This document shows, one piece after another, positions 1 through 5,627 of a stretch of 5,727 bases of DNA (its first letter is position 1; each line of letters starts with the position of its first letter). The stretch spans positions 1-5,727 of the forward strand of contig WFQT01000386.1 of NCBI GenBank assembly GCA_015486895.1. The letters are read 5' to 3'. The notes beneath the pieces are model-generated. The model ran no database searches and was not told where the DNA came from. It was given only the letters and a program-made list of their open reading frames with translations. The stretch is from Anaerolineae bacterium. Its GTDB lineage: Bacteria; Chloroflexota; Anaerolineae; JAADDB01. The position numbers were made by a program, and so were the translations under genes.

Positions 1-2677
1 CTGTAGCGGTGAATGTCGGCGTCGGGGTCGATGTCAGGGGCGGCGATGTTGCCCCTGCAGTCGCACTAACCGTTGCCGTGGCTGTAGGTGTCGGTGTCTC
101 CGTAGCATGGCTATATGTAAAGGTAATGTCCAACTGTGGCCGTAATTGGGGGTAGTGATCGTCATCACTACTGACGAAGTTATGCCGGGTAGCAGGTTTC
201 CCCGGCAAGTTATATCCCTGGATAATTACGCCGTGATTAGTAGTGGGATCGGCAGCCCACTGCTGCACGGCAGAGGTAACGTCGAATGTAATCCAGTTGT
301 GACTATAATCCACAGTCTGCTCGTCTAACGCTGCTTGCGCTCGATCAGTAGTCCCTGTAGCACCGGGATCTTCCCACGGCGTAGTGCCATCAGCGCGATT
401 GAAGGTCACTTCTCCCTCTTTCCAGTTTCGCCGCAAGGCATAGACGTCAAATCGCTCAGGGACAGCTTTATCCCGGTTGCCGGAATATATCTTCAGGAAA
501 GCAGCTTGAACCTGGATGTCGGCCGGCAAAGTAGTCAGGTCGAATTGCAACACACTTTCCATGGTGATACCGCGATTGTCCGGGCCGCGCACGGAGAAAA
601 AGGCCTCGGAGCCGAAATTCTTGTCGGCGTTAGGCCACCAGCGGTTCAAATAGCTATCCGCCGTGCCCTGATATCCCTGTCTGCCTTCTTGCAGAATGAA
701 GGTGACCGGGCCGGAGGGCAAAGTTGGTGTCGGCGTTAAGGTCGGTGTCGGTGTTAAAGTCGGCGTCGCTGTTGGAACCGGGGTGTCGGTCGGTGTCGGC
801 GTTAAGGTCGGTGTAAACGTCGGCGTTGCCGTAGGGGAAATAGTTGGCGTGGGCATCAAGAAGGTAACCAGCAGTTGAGGACGGAATTGCGGGTAGCGGT
901 TGTCTTCACTAGCCACGAAATTATGCCGCGAGGAGGGATTGCCGGCCAGGTTAAAACTCTGGATAATTACGCCGTTATTGGCTGCGGAACCACGGGCCCA
1001 CTGCCGGACCGCTTCCGTAAGATCGAAATCAACCCAGTTATGGCTATAATCCACTATCTTACTGTCCAACGATGTTTGGTAGCGATCGTTCTCCCCGGTG
1101 GCACCGGCTTCCTCCCACGAAGTCTGGCTATCAGCGTGGGTGAAAGTTGCCTCATTCTCTTGCCAGGCGCGTTTCATCTGGAAAGCCTCGAAGCGAATCG
1201 GTGCCTCACGGTCCCGATTGCCGGTGTAGATTCTCAACGTTGCCTGCTGCACATCAGCGCCAGCCGGCAGTGGCGTCAAGTCAAACTTGAGCAACGCTTC
1301 CATAGTGATGCCGTATTTATCCGGACCGCGTACAGAGAAAAACGTGTCCCCGCCATAATTCCTATCGGCGTTCGGCCACCAGCGATTAATATATGTGTCC
1401 GCCGTTCCCTGATAACCATCTTTGCCTTCTTGTAAGACCATGGTAACCGGCTGATCACTATAAGGGATCGGCGTTGCTTGTGGTGATGGTGTTGGCGTCG
1501 TCACTACGGGAGTATCCATGAACGGCGGTGGAGGTGGGGCGCTGGTCGGCCAAGGCGTTACCTCGCCCGTATTGAGGAAAGTTACCATACCACCATGCCC
1601 AACAATCCAAATATGGTGGGCGTCTAGCACTTCCAGGCTGACGGGCGTGTCGTTCCCCGGCACCGTTTGCTGCTGCCAGGAGTGCCCACCGTCATTGCTA
1701 ATCAACAGTTGCACTGATTGTAGAGAGGGAGTTTCATACCAATAGTTTGGAGGACGTTGTGCCTGGGCAGCAACAGCGTAACCGTGCTTGCTGTCTAGGA
1801 ACTTGATGCTCATTACATGTAAGTCCGGTGACAGTTGCACCGTCTGCCAGGTTGTACCGCCATCATCGGTTCGGAAAATGTGACCGTAATCAGCAGCTAT
1901 CCAACCGTGACGCGTATCGACAAAATCAACGCTGTGCACGGTGTAATCAGAGAGATCCGGGCCAACTCGCTCCCAGGTAGTGCCTCCATCCCGGCTACGA
2001 ATAAACAGCCCGCCGGTAGAGACGGCACCGATAGCATAGCCATACCAGGTGCCATCATAATTGATCCAGGAAATGTCATTAGGCGCTGCTCCCCAAGCGT
2101 AGCCCCCGTTGGCGCTGTGCATGCCAATGGTTTGCCAATGAGCTCCACCGTCCGTCGTTTTCAGCAAAGAGCCACCGTTTTGGCTGCAACCTATCCATCC
2201 ATCCTTGCCGTCCGGCGCTACGAAAATGTTGAAAAGGGGTTTCTGAGAACCAGCGTCTTGTAACGTGAAGTGCTGCCAACCATCGGCCGTGTAGAGAATG
2301 CGCCCAAAGTCACCCACGGCCCAACCAACGTTCTCGTTAAACATCTGGATGCCGCGCAAAGCACGGATCTCTGGGAGAGAGGCGGTATACATCTGTTGCC
2401 ATGTTTGCCCGCCGTCGGTCGTTTTCAAGAGCGAACCCCTGTAAGCGCCTTTGCCGTTCCAGTGTCGCACATTGGCCTCTCCTACGGCAAAGCCAATATG
2501 ATTATCTAAGAATTGAACGTCTCCGAGCCAGTTATGGCCCGTGACCGTGATTGTTTGCCATTCTCCAACGGGAGACGCTTCTGTTGCCATTGTGGGGGGC
2601 AACAAAAATGCCAATGCAAGCAAGAAAACAAAGGCAAAGGAAAACAAGCACTTCCGGGAATGGTACGTACACTGCAT
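1..2677 (-). CDS. Secreted modular protein: Ycf48/BNR-like beta-propeller plus two DNRLRE/CBM96-like modules (C-terminus beyond window)
   Basis: The frame is open for 892 codons and leaves the window at base 1, so the C-terminus is missing. The start ATG (2675-2677) follows AGGGGA at 2687-2692, nine bases away. Residues 1-34 look like a Sec signal peptide: R8 and K9, a hydrophobic stretch from about 11 to 26, and possible cleavage after TMA (31) or TEA (34); there is no lipobox. About 35-370 is a beta-propeller with Asp-box motifs of the type (S/T)xDGGxxW centred on D88, D176, D230, D272 and D329, a degenerate one at D132, and intervening GWAVG, GYAIG and GYAVA strands, as in Ycf48-like and BNR proteins. 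A Pro-rich linker (about 374-412) leads to a DNRLRE-type module (413-606, ending EDNRYPQFRPQLLVTF), a Thr-Pro linker (607-659), a second module (660-853) and another Thr-Pro linker. A cell-surface or extracellular binding role is likely, but the ligand cannot be told. The propeller type does not imply photosynthesis. Confidence 0.9.
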   Translation of the reverse strand, partial: MQCTYHSRKCLFSFAFVFLLALAFLLPPTMATEASPVGEWQTITVTGHNWLGDVQFLDNHIGFAVGEANVRHWNGKGAYRGSLLKTTDGGQTWQQMYTASLPEIRALRGIQMFNENVGWAVGDFGRILYTADGWQHFTLQDAGSQKPLFNIFVAPDGKDGWIGCSQNGGSLLKTTDGGAHWQTIGMHSANGGYAWGAAPNDISWINYDGTWYGYAIGAVSTGGLFIRSRDGGTTWERVGPDLSDYTVHSVDFVDTRHGWIAADYGHIFRTDDGGTTWQTVQLSPDLHVMSIKFLDSKHGYAVAAQAQRPPNYWYETPSLQSVQLLISNDGGHSWQQQTVPGNDTPVSLEVLDAHHIWIVGHGGMVTFLNTGEVTPWPTSAPPPPPFMDTPVVTTPTPSPQATPIPYSDQPVTMVLQEGKDGYQGTADTYINRWWPNADRNYGGDTFFSVRGPDKYGITMEALLKFDLTPLPAGADVQQATLRIYTGNRDREAPIRFEAFQMKRAWQENEATFTHADSQTSWEEAGATGENDRYQTSLDSKIVDYSHNWVDFDLTEAVRQWARGSAANNGVIIQSFNLAGNPSSRHNFVASEDNRYPQFRPQLLVTFLMPTPTISPTATPTFTPTLTPTPTDTPVPTATPTLTPTPTLTPTPTLPSGPVTFILQEGRQGYQGTADSYLNRWWPNADKNFGSEAFFSVRGPDNRGITMESVLQFDLTTLPADIQVQAAFLKIYSGNRDKAVPERFDVYALRRNWKEGEVTFNRADGTTPWEDPGATGTTDRAQAALDEQTVDYSHNWITFDVTSAVQQWAADPTTNHGVIIQGYNLPGKPATRHNFVSSDDDHYPQLRPQLDITFTYSHATETPTPTATATVSATAGATSPPLTSTPTPTFTAT
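119..700 (-). repeat. Second DNRLRE/CBM96-like module (residues 660-853 of the secreted protein)
   Basis: This is a second copy of the module at 860-1441, collinear along its whole length and of equal length (194 residues). Shared blocks include GYQGTAD, NRWWPNAD, FFSVRGPD, GITME, GNRD, VDYSHNW, GVIIQ and RHNFV. More than half of the positions look identical by eye, so it is an internal duplication that has diverged appreciably at both protein and DNA level. The terminal motif is changed from SEDNRYPQFRPQL to SDDDHYPQLRPQL. A Thr-Pro linker follows it and leaves the window, so further copies may lie beyond base 1. Confidence 0.8.
726..814 (-). repeat. Direct repeats in the Thr-Pro linker coding region
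   Basis: A 23-bp unit at 726-748 recurs exactly at 792-814. The offset is 66 bases, or 22 codons, so the copies stay in frame. They encode the TPTLTPTPT-like part of the linker between the two DNRLRE modules. Shorter variants of the ACGCCGACA-type unit fill most of 705-855. The pattern fits growth by in-frame slippage or unequal recombination of a flexible spacer. Confidence 0.8.
860..1441 (-). repeat. First DNRLRE/CBM96-like module (residues 413-606 of the secreted protein)
   Basis: This is a beta-rich module of about 194 residues. It opens with LQEGKDGYQGTADTYINRWW, continues through FFSVRGPD, LLKFDLTPLP, ATLRIYTGNRD, a DYSHNWVDFDLTEAVRQW segment and GVIIQ, and ends at SEDNRYPQFRPQLLVTF. 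The order of motifs (an LQ-G start, an L-R-F-D-L strand, an L-R-I-Y strand, a W-x-x-F-D-x-T-x-x-V-x-x-W segment, G-x-x-I, then S-x-D before R-P-x-L) is that of the DNRLRE family, now grouped with carbohydrate-binding module family 96. Binding to polysaccharide is a family-level expectation, not something shown by the sequence. Confidence 0.75.
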
Positions 2678-2748
2678 GATATTATTTCCCCTTTTGGAAG
2701 GAGACAAGCTAATCTACTCCAAAAATGAACCACAAATTGCCCTGATCG

Positions 2749-2766
2749 CACAGATTGTAATCTGTG
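2749..2766. promoter_or_regulatory. Perfect palindrome upstream of the secreted-protein gene (candidate operator or repeat)
   Basis: CACAGATT-GT-AATCTGTG is a perfect inverted repeat with 8-bp arms and a 2-base centre, about 72 bases upstream of the minus-strand start codon. Read on the minus strand it contains TACAAT, close to a -10 box, but no convincing -35 lies 16-18 bases further upstream. It could be an operator overlapping the promoter. Its arms also recur in the inverted repeat at 5570-5627, which favours a dispersed intergenic element instead. The palindrome is certain; its function is not known. Confidence 0.35.
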
Positions 2767-3083
2767 AACAAAATCTTAACGCGCAGTCACAGAGATTTCA
2801 AAAATCTTTATGTTGGCAGAGAAAGCGAAAGAATTTTGCGTCCTTGCGCTGAATTATGTTACAGACATCAGTTGCAGGGCTTTTCTCACGACAACATTAC
2901 CTTACTGTATTGAGCATCATCTTGTCAATATGACTTTGGAGCTAAGTTTATCATTCAATTACAGTATGCAATAGGAAGTAGGAGCTAGATAACCACACAT
3001 CAGTGGCTGCGACGCTGTTGGTTTCTCCCCGCCGGATTGCGGTTGTGCGTTCGTGAATAGCTTTGCCACTGCGCGGCGGGCCC

Positions 3084-3126
3084 GCGTCGGCGTAGGCCGA
3101 CGCTCGGCAGTGCACGACGTGCACTG
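3084..3126. repeat. Two adjacent strong hairpins in a GC-rich block
   Basis: The first hairpin pairs GCGTCGGC (3084-3091) with GCCGACGC (3096-3103) around a GTAG loop. The second pairs CAGTGCAC (3108-3115) with GTGCACTG (3119-3126) around GAC, and can be extended by a G-T and a G-C pair. Just outside, GCGGTTG (3039-3045) can pair with CAACCGC (3143-3149) and would close both hairpins into one branched structure. The block sits in otherwise AT-rich intergenic DNA. It could be part of a structured RNA, a dispersed palindromic repeat or a remnant of an element. No T-tract follows, so a simple terminator is unlikely. Confidence 0.5.
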
Positions 3127-3441
3127 TCCCCGGGTGTGGTTTCAACCGCGATTGGGAAGGCGGCAATGCCAATTGTCGGGCGCGGAAATGCTACGAAGAT
3201 AGTAATGGTGTTGGCTGGCAACGGCTGCTGTAGGGGCGAATCATGTCAACCTGGTCATAACCGCGACAACGCTATTTTGCCCAGCAATTCCCAATGTGGC
3301 ATTTTTGATGGGAGGACGACCTCAATTCAGATGTGAAATGGCGCTCATCTTCCCACCGGTGGCTCAGAATCGACTTTTTTCTGGGGCAGTTGCATTCCAG
3401 AAGCTTTATATTTAGAATTGCTGGTAGTATCTTAGGGCCAT

Positions 3442-3470
3442 ATGACAATCTACGTATAATGTGTTATACT
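3442..3470 (+). promoter_or_regulatory. Predicted sigma70-type promoter of minCDE
   Basis: ATGACA (3442-3447) and TATACT (3465-3470) each match the -35 and -10 consensus at five of six positions and are separated by exactly 17 bases. Transcription would begin near 3477, giving a leader of about 68 bases before minC. A second -10-like box, TATAAT (3455-3460), lies inside the spacer, with only a weak -35 (TTAGGG, 3432-3437). The two -10 boxes form a perfect inverted repeat, GTATAA-TGTG-TTATAC (3454-3469), which may be chance or a regulator site. Nothing comparable precedes minD or minE. Confidence 0.55.
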
Positions 3471-3544
3471 GTGTTGTAGTAATTTTGTACCATTTTTTGA
3501 GTGTCTAATGAGCGTATTTACCCCTATGGAGGAAAAGCTGACCC

Positions 3545-4258
3545 ATGTTACCGACCAGCATTAACATCAAAGGCCAGGGAATGCACGGGCTGATAATCAC
3601 TATTGGCCCCGGCCGCTGGGAAGAGGTACTGGCACAGTTGGCTGACCGTTTAGGGGCGCATGGAAAGTTCTTCCGCGAAGCTAGTGTGACCGTTGACATC
3701 AATGGTCGAGTATTGAGTCAAGGTCAGCTCACAATGCTGCGCGACCTGCTGAACCGCTATGACATTGTCTTGAAAAAAATCATTGCTGAAGCAGAAGAAA
3801 TGCGAAGCATCGCCCGGCTTTTGGGCTTGCAAGTAGCACCTTTACAACAAGAGCAACAACAGCGCAGCATACCGCCAACGGAACGAATGCATTTGCAATG
3901 GGGACCCCTGCGCTCCGGTCAACAAATTCAATATGACGGCAATGTGGTCGTTTTAGGTAATGTCCATCCTGGCGCTGAAATTATTGCTAGCCAGAATATT
4001 ATCGTCTGGGGCCGTCTGGAAGGGATTGCCCGGGCGGGTAGCAACGGCGATATGTCCAGTTTCGTTTGCGCGTTAGCATTACAACCATTACAATTACGCA
4101 TTGGCGCTCTGCTGGCCCTACCTTTCGATAAGCCGGATAGGGTAGAAAAGGAAGTAATAAGCCCAGCTATTGCCTTTGTACAGGGCAGACAGATTATCAT
4201 TGAACCATGGCAACTTCACTATCTAATTGAGGAACATAAACAGCAAATAGGGACTTAA
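3545..4258 (+). CDS. minC: Septum site-determining protein MinC (FtsZ inhibitor)
   Basis: MinC blocks FtsZ polymerisation and is brought to the membrane by MinD. At 237 residues the length is normal for the family. Residues 1 to about 100 fit the N-terminal FtsZ-inhibiting domain (IKGQGMHGLIITIGPG, then FFREASVTVDINGR). A Gln-rich linker follows (about 100-114, including QQEQQQ). The C-terminal MinD-binding beta-helix domain begins near 117 with the hallmark RSGQ at 123-126, then VVVLGNVHPGAEIIA, IIVWGRLEGIARAG and FVCALAL. The family consensus continues to about residue 195, leaving a C-terminal tail of about 40 residues ending QLHYLIEEHKQQIGT. The start is supported by GGAGGA at 3528-3533, though the 11-base spacing is slightly long; the next Met (M13) would cut into the first strand. 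It is the first gene of the min operon, one base ahead of minD. Confidence 0.93.
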   Translation: MLPTSINIKGQGMHGLIITIGPGRWEEVLAQLADRLGAHGKFFREASVTVDINGRVLSQGQLTMLRDLLNRYDIVLKKIIAEAEEMRSIARLLGLQVAPLQQEQQQRSIPPTERMHLQWGPLRSGQQIQYDGNVVVLGNVHPGAEIIASQNIIVWGRLEGIARAGSNGDMSSFVCALALQPLQLRIGALLALPFDKPDRVEKEVISPAIAFVQGRQIIIEPWQLHYLIEEHKQQIGT

Positions 4259-4259
4259 T

Positions 4260-5051
4260 ATGGAAGCAAAAGTCATTACCGTCACTTCAGGAAAAGGAGG
4301 CGTCGGTAAGACAACAACCACTGCTCATATCGCCGTTGCATTAGCGCGCCACCAGAAAAAAGTAGCGGTGATTGACGCCGACATCGGTTTGCGTAATTTA
4401 GACGTAGTTCTGGGGTTAGAGAATCGCATTGTCTACGACTTAGTAGACGTGATCGAGGGACGGTGCCGTATTGAACAGGCTTTAGTGAAGGACAAACGGG
4501 TCGAGAGGCTGTACCTTTTGCCGGCCGCGCAGACCCGTGACAAATCGGCCGTCAATCCGGCGCAGATGGTCGCTTTGTGCCAATACATGCGCCCACATTA
4601 CGATTTTGTCATTGTCGATTCCCCCGCGGGCATCGAGCAAGGATACCGCAATGCCGTGGCCCCAGCCGATGAAATCTTACTGGTCACCACACCGGATGTC
4701 TCGGCAGTGCGTGATGCCGATCGCGTTATTGGACTTTTAGAATCCGAAGGGAAGAATACACCACAATTGATCGTGAATCGGATTCAGCCGCATATGATCG
4801 CAGTAGGAAATATGTTAAACGTCAATGACATTGTTTCAGCATTAGCTATCCCCCTTATCGGCGTTATCCCGGAGGATGATAACATTTTGGTGGCCTCCAA
4901 TCGGGGTGCGCCGACAACGTTGAACGGCCGCTCCCCCGCGGCAACAGCGTATCACAATATTGCCGGCCGCCTTTTGGGAGAGGAGATTGACTTTATCGAC
5001 TTAACCGGGAGCAATAAGCTGTTAAAGCGGGTTTTCCGTATTTTTGGTTAA
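4260..5051 (+). CDS. minD: Septum site-determining protein MinD (membrane-binding ATPase)
   Basis: MinD binds the membrane as an ATP-bound dimer, recruits MinC, and is released when MinE stimulates ATP hydrolysis. The protein has 263 residues, typical for the family. The deviant Walker A motif KGGVGKTT is at 12-19, with signature Lys K12 and phosphate-binding K17. The switch region DADIGLRNLDVVLGLENR follows from residue 39. Walker B is in VIVDSPAGIE (117-126, D120). The last residues, SNKLLKRVFRIFG, form the expected C-terminal amphipathic membrane-targeting helix. The MinD-specific GLRNLD and the C-terminal helix separate it from ParA, Mrp and FlhG-type relatives. The ATG follows the minC stop by a single base (TAA-T-ATG), with AGGGA inside the minC tail, so translation is probably coupled to minC. 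Confidence 0.97.
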   Translation: MEAKVITVTSGKGGVGKTTTTAHIAVALARHQKKVAVIDADIGLRNLDVVLGLENRIVYDLVDVIEGRCRIEQALVKDKRVERLYLLPAAQTRDKSAVNPAQMVALCQYMRPHYDFVIVDSPAGIEQGYRNAVAPADEILLVTTPDVSAVRDADRVIGLLESEGKNTPQLIVNRIQPHMIAVGNMLNVNDIVSALAIPLIGVIPEDDNILVASNRGAPTTLNGRSPAATAYHNIAGRLLGEEIDFIDLTGSNKLLKRVFRIFG

Positions 5052-5061
5052 CCTGGATCAA

Positions 5062-5081
5062 ACCGGTATCGGGATACCGGT
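5062..5081 (+). promoter_or_regulatory. Hairpin in the minD-minE gap
   Basis: ACCGGTAT-CGGG-ATACCGGT forms a perfect 8-bp stem with a CGGG loop (9 bp with a GG loop if the C-G pair also closes). It starts ten bases after the minD stop. The sequence after it, CATTTTGGG, has only four T residues, so it is at best a weak intrinsic terminator. It could act as a partial terminator, an mRNA end-protecting structure or an RNase site separating minCD from minE. It is well clear of the minE ribosome binding site at 5135-5140. Confidence 0.55.
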
Positions 5082-5145
5082 CATTTTGGGAGCTGTCCAG
5101 CAACACCTTGCATCTTAGCCAACATCGACACGCTGGAGGATTAAC

Positions 5146-5397
5146 ATGTTCAACGCCAAACGGAGAAAGAAGACACCTCGGGAATTGGCCGTGCAGCGCT
5201 TACGTACGACTTTAAGTGCTGATCGTATGTTTCTCTCCCCGAGAAAGATCGAGCAACTTAAAGCTGACCTTCGGGCTGACTTAGCTCGTCAGCTCAATGT
5301 TGAGGAGCAGTATGTGGAAATCTACACTGAACCCAAGCGAGGGCACTTCCGTCTGCGGGCAGACGTTACCATGAAGCAAACTAATTCATCGAATTGA
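5146..5397 (+). CDS. minE: Cell division topological specificity factor MinE
   Basis: MinE stimulates the MinD ATPase and releases MinCD from the membrane, giving spatial specificity to division inhibition. It has 83 residues, within the usual family range. The anti-MinCD segment is seen at about 14-32 (ELAVQRLRTTLSADRMFLSP), matching the family pattern A-x-x-R-L-x-x-x-L-x-x-D-R-x-x-L-S-P. The dimerising topological-specificity domain follows (IEQLKADLRADLARQLNV, then YVEIYTEP, FRLRADVTM). The N-terminus, MFNAKRRKKTP, is short and strongly basic, unlike the hydrophobic amphipathic start of the E. coli protein. GGAGGA (5135-5140) lies five bases before the ATG. The 94-base gap from minD, containing a hairpin, means it is not translationally coupled to minD. 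Confidence 0.92.
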   Translation: MFNAKRRKKTPRELAVQRLRTTLSADRMFLSPRKIEQLKADLRADLARQLNVEEQYVEIYTEPKRGHFRLRADVTMKQTNSSN

Positions 5398-5440
5398 AGG
5401 TAGCTTTAGGAAGTGTATTCTTGTAGTCACGTCAGGGTAA

Positions 5441-5461
5441 GGGCAAGTCTCAGACTTGCCC
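5441..5461. repeat. Perfect 21-bp palindrome downstream of minE
   Basis: GGGCAAGTC-TCA-GACTTGCCC forms a 9-bp stem with a 3-base loop, 43 bases after the minE stop codon. It is followed by TCAATCCCATG with no T-tract, so it does not meet the usual pattern of an intrinsic terminator, though it may still act as an mRNA 3' end stabiliser or a weak bidirectional terminator. A dispersed palindromic repeat of the REP kind is an equally good reading. Confidence 0.5.
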
Positions 5462-5569
5462 TCAATCCCATGCTGCTAATGCTTTACCAATGAAGTTACT
5501 GGACTCTGGCGTTTTTATTTTAGCTACAGAAAAATGCAGAAGTGCGCAGATTTAGGTCGAAAAGCAAGG

Positions 5570-5627
5570 GAAAATCTGTGTCAATCCGTGGTTCCTGATT
5601 TGTTAGCCACAGATTTCGCAGATTTTC
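5570..5627. repeat. Imperfect long inverted repeat with ACAGATT/AATCTGTG motifs
   Basis: The left arm 5570-5591 (GAAAATCTGTG, then TCAATCCGTGG) is nearly complementary to the right arm 5607-5627 (CCACAGATTTCG, then CAGATTTTC), with one base inserted and a few mismatches, around a 15-base loop. A further TCACAGATC follows at 5626-5634. The motif set AATCTGTG, CAGATTT and CCACAGATT resembles dispersed non-coding repeats known in several bacterial phyla. That likeness is from memory and was not checked by a search. Confidence 0.55.

Larger units (their letters stand above)
2678..3507. other. Divergent intergenic region without a recognisable gene
   Basis: Between the divergent secreted-protein gene and minC I see no ORF with a plausible RBS, a family-like protein or a length that stands out. 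About 2700-2990 is AT-rich and carries short inverted repeats (2749-2766, and AGATTT/AAATCT at 2793-2807) and a stretch resembling common dispersed intergenic sequence (TTTTGCGTCCTTGCGC near 2833). About 3000-3150 is GC-rich with strong hairpins. About 3150-3340 has mixed composition and may be decayed sequence. About 3400-3500 is AT-rich and holds the minC promoter. No tRNA, rRNA or CRISPR repeat was seen. Confidence 0.6.

Noticed and set aside
701..859. Tandem repeats read as a CRISPR-like array
   Set aside because: The units are short, irregular and in frame within a coding linker, with no unique spacers.
696..878. Plus-strand ORF with a Gly-Val repeat protein
   Set aside because: It is the antisense reading of the Thr-Pro linker repeats of the secreted protein.
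335..1435. Plus-strand ORFs at 335-739 and 875-1435
   Set aside because: They lie antisense to the continuous minus-strand frame, whose translation has clear domains and duplicated modules. The plus-strand proteins resemble no family.
1561..2580. Photosystem II assembly factor suggested by the Ycf48-like repeats
   Set aside because: Nothing photosynthetic is nearby, the protein is exported and carries DNRLRE modules, and Ycf48-like propellers are common in non-phototrophs.
1518..2852. Several plus- and minus-strand ORFs of 66-142 residues
   Set aside because: They are other-frame shadows of the propeller region or run into the intergenic DNA without an RBS. The real frame shows Asp-box repeats.
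2923..2928. TTGACA on the minus strand as the -35 box of the secreted-protein gene
   Set aside because: No good -10 box lies 16-18 bases downstream (the best is TAAGGT), and the start codon is about 245 bases away.
2951..3336. Short ORFs in the GC-rich intergenic block (minus 2951-3172, minus 3000-3221, plus 3136-3336)
   Set aside because: They overlap one another, lack a clear RBS and show no domain-like pattern. Their openness is explained by high GC content.
3505..4200. Minus-strand ORFs inside minC
   Set aside because: They are antisense to a well-recognised MinC sequence.
4537..4740. Plus-strand 67-residue ORF inside minD
   Set aside because: It is an out-of-frame shadow of minD.
5512..5522. 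T-rich run GTTTTTATTTT as an intrinsic terminator of min
   Set aside because: No convincing GC-rich stem precedes it directly; CCAATGAAGTTACTGG has only weak, interrupted pairing.
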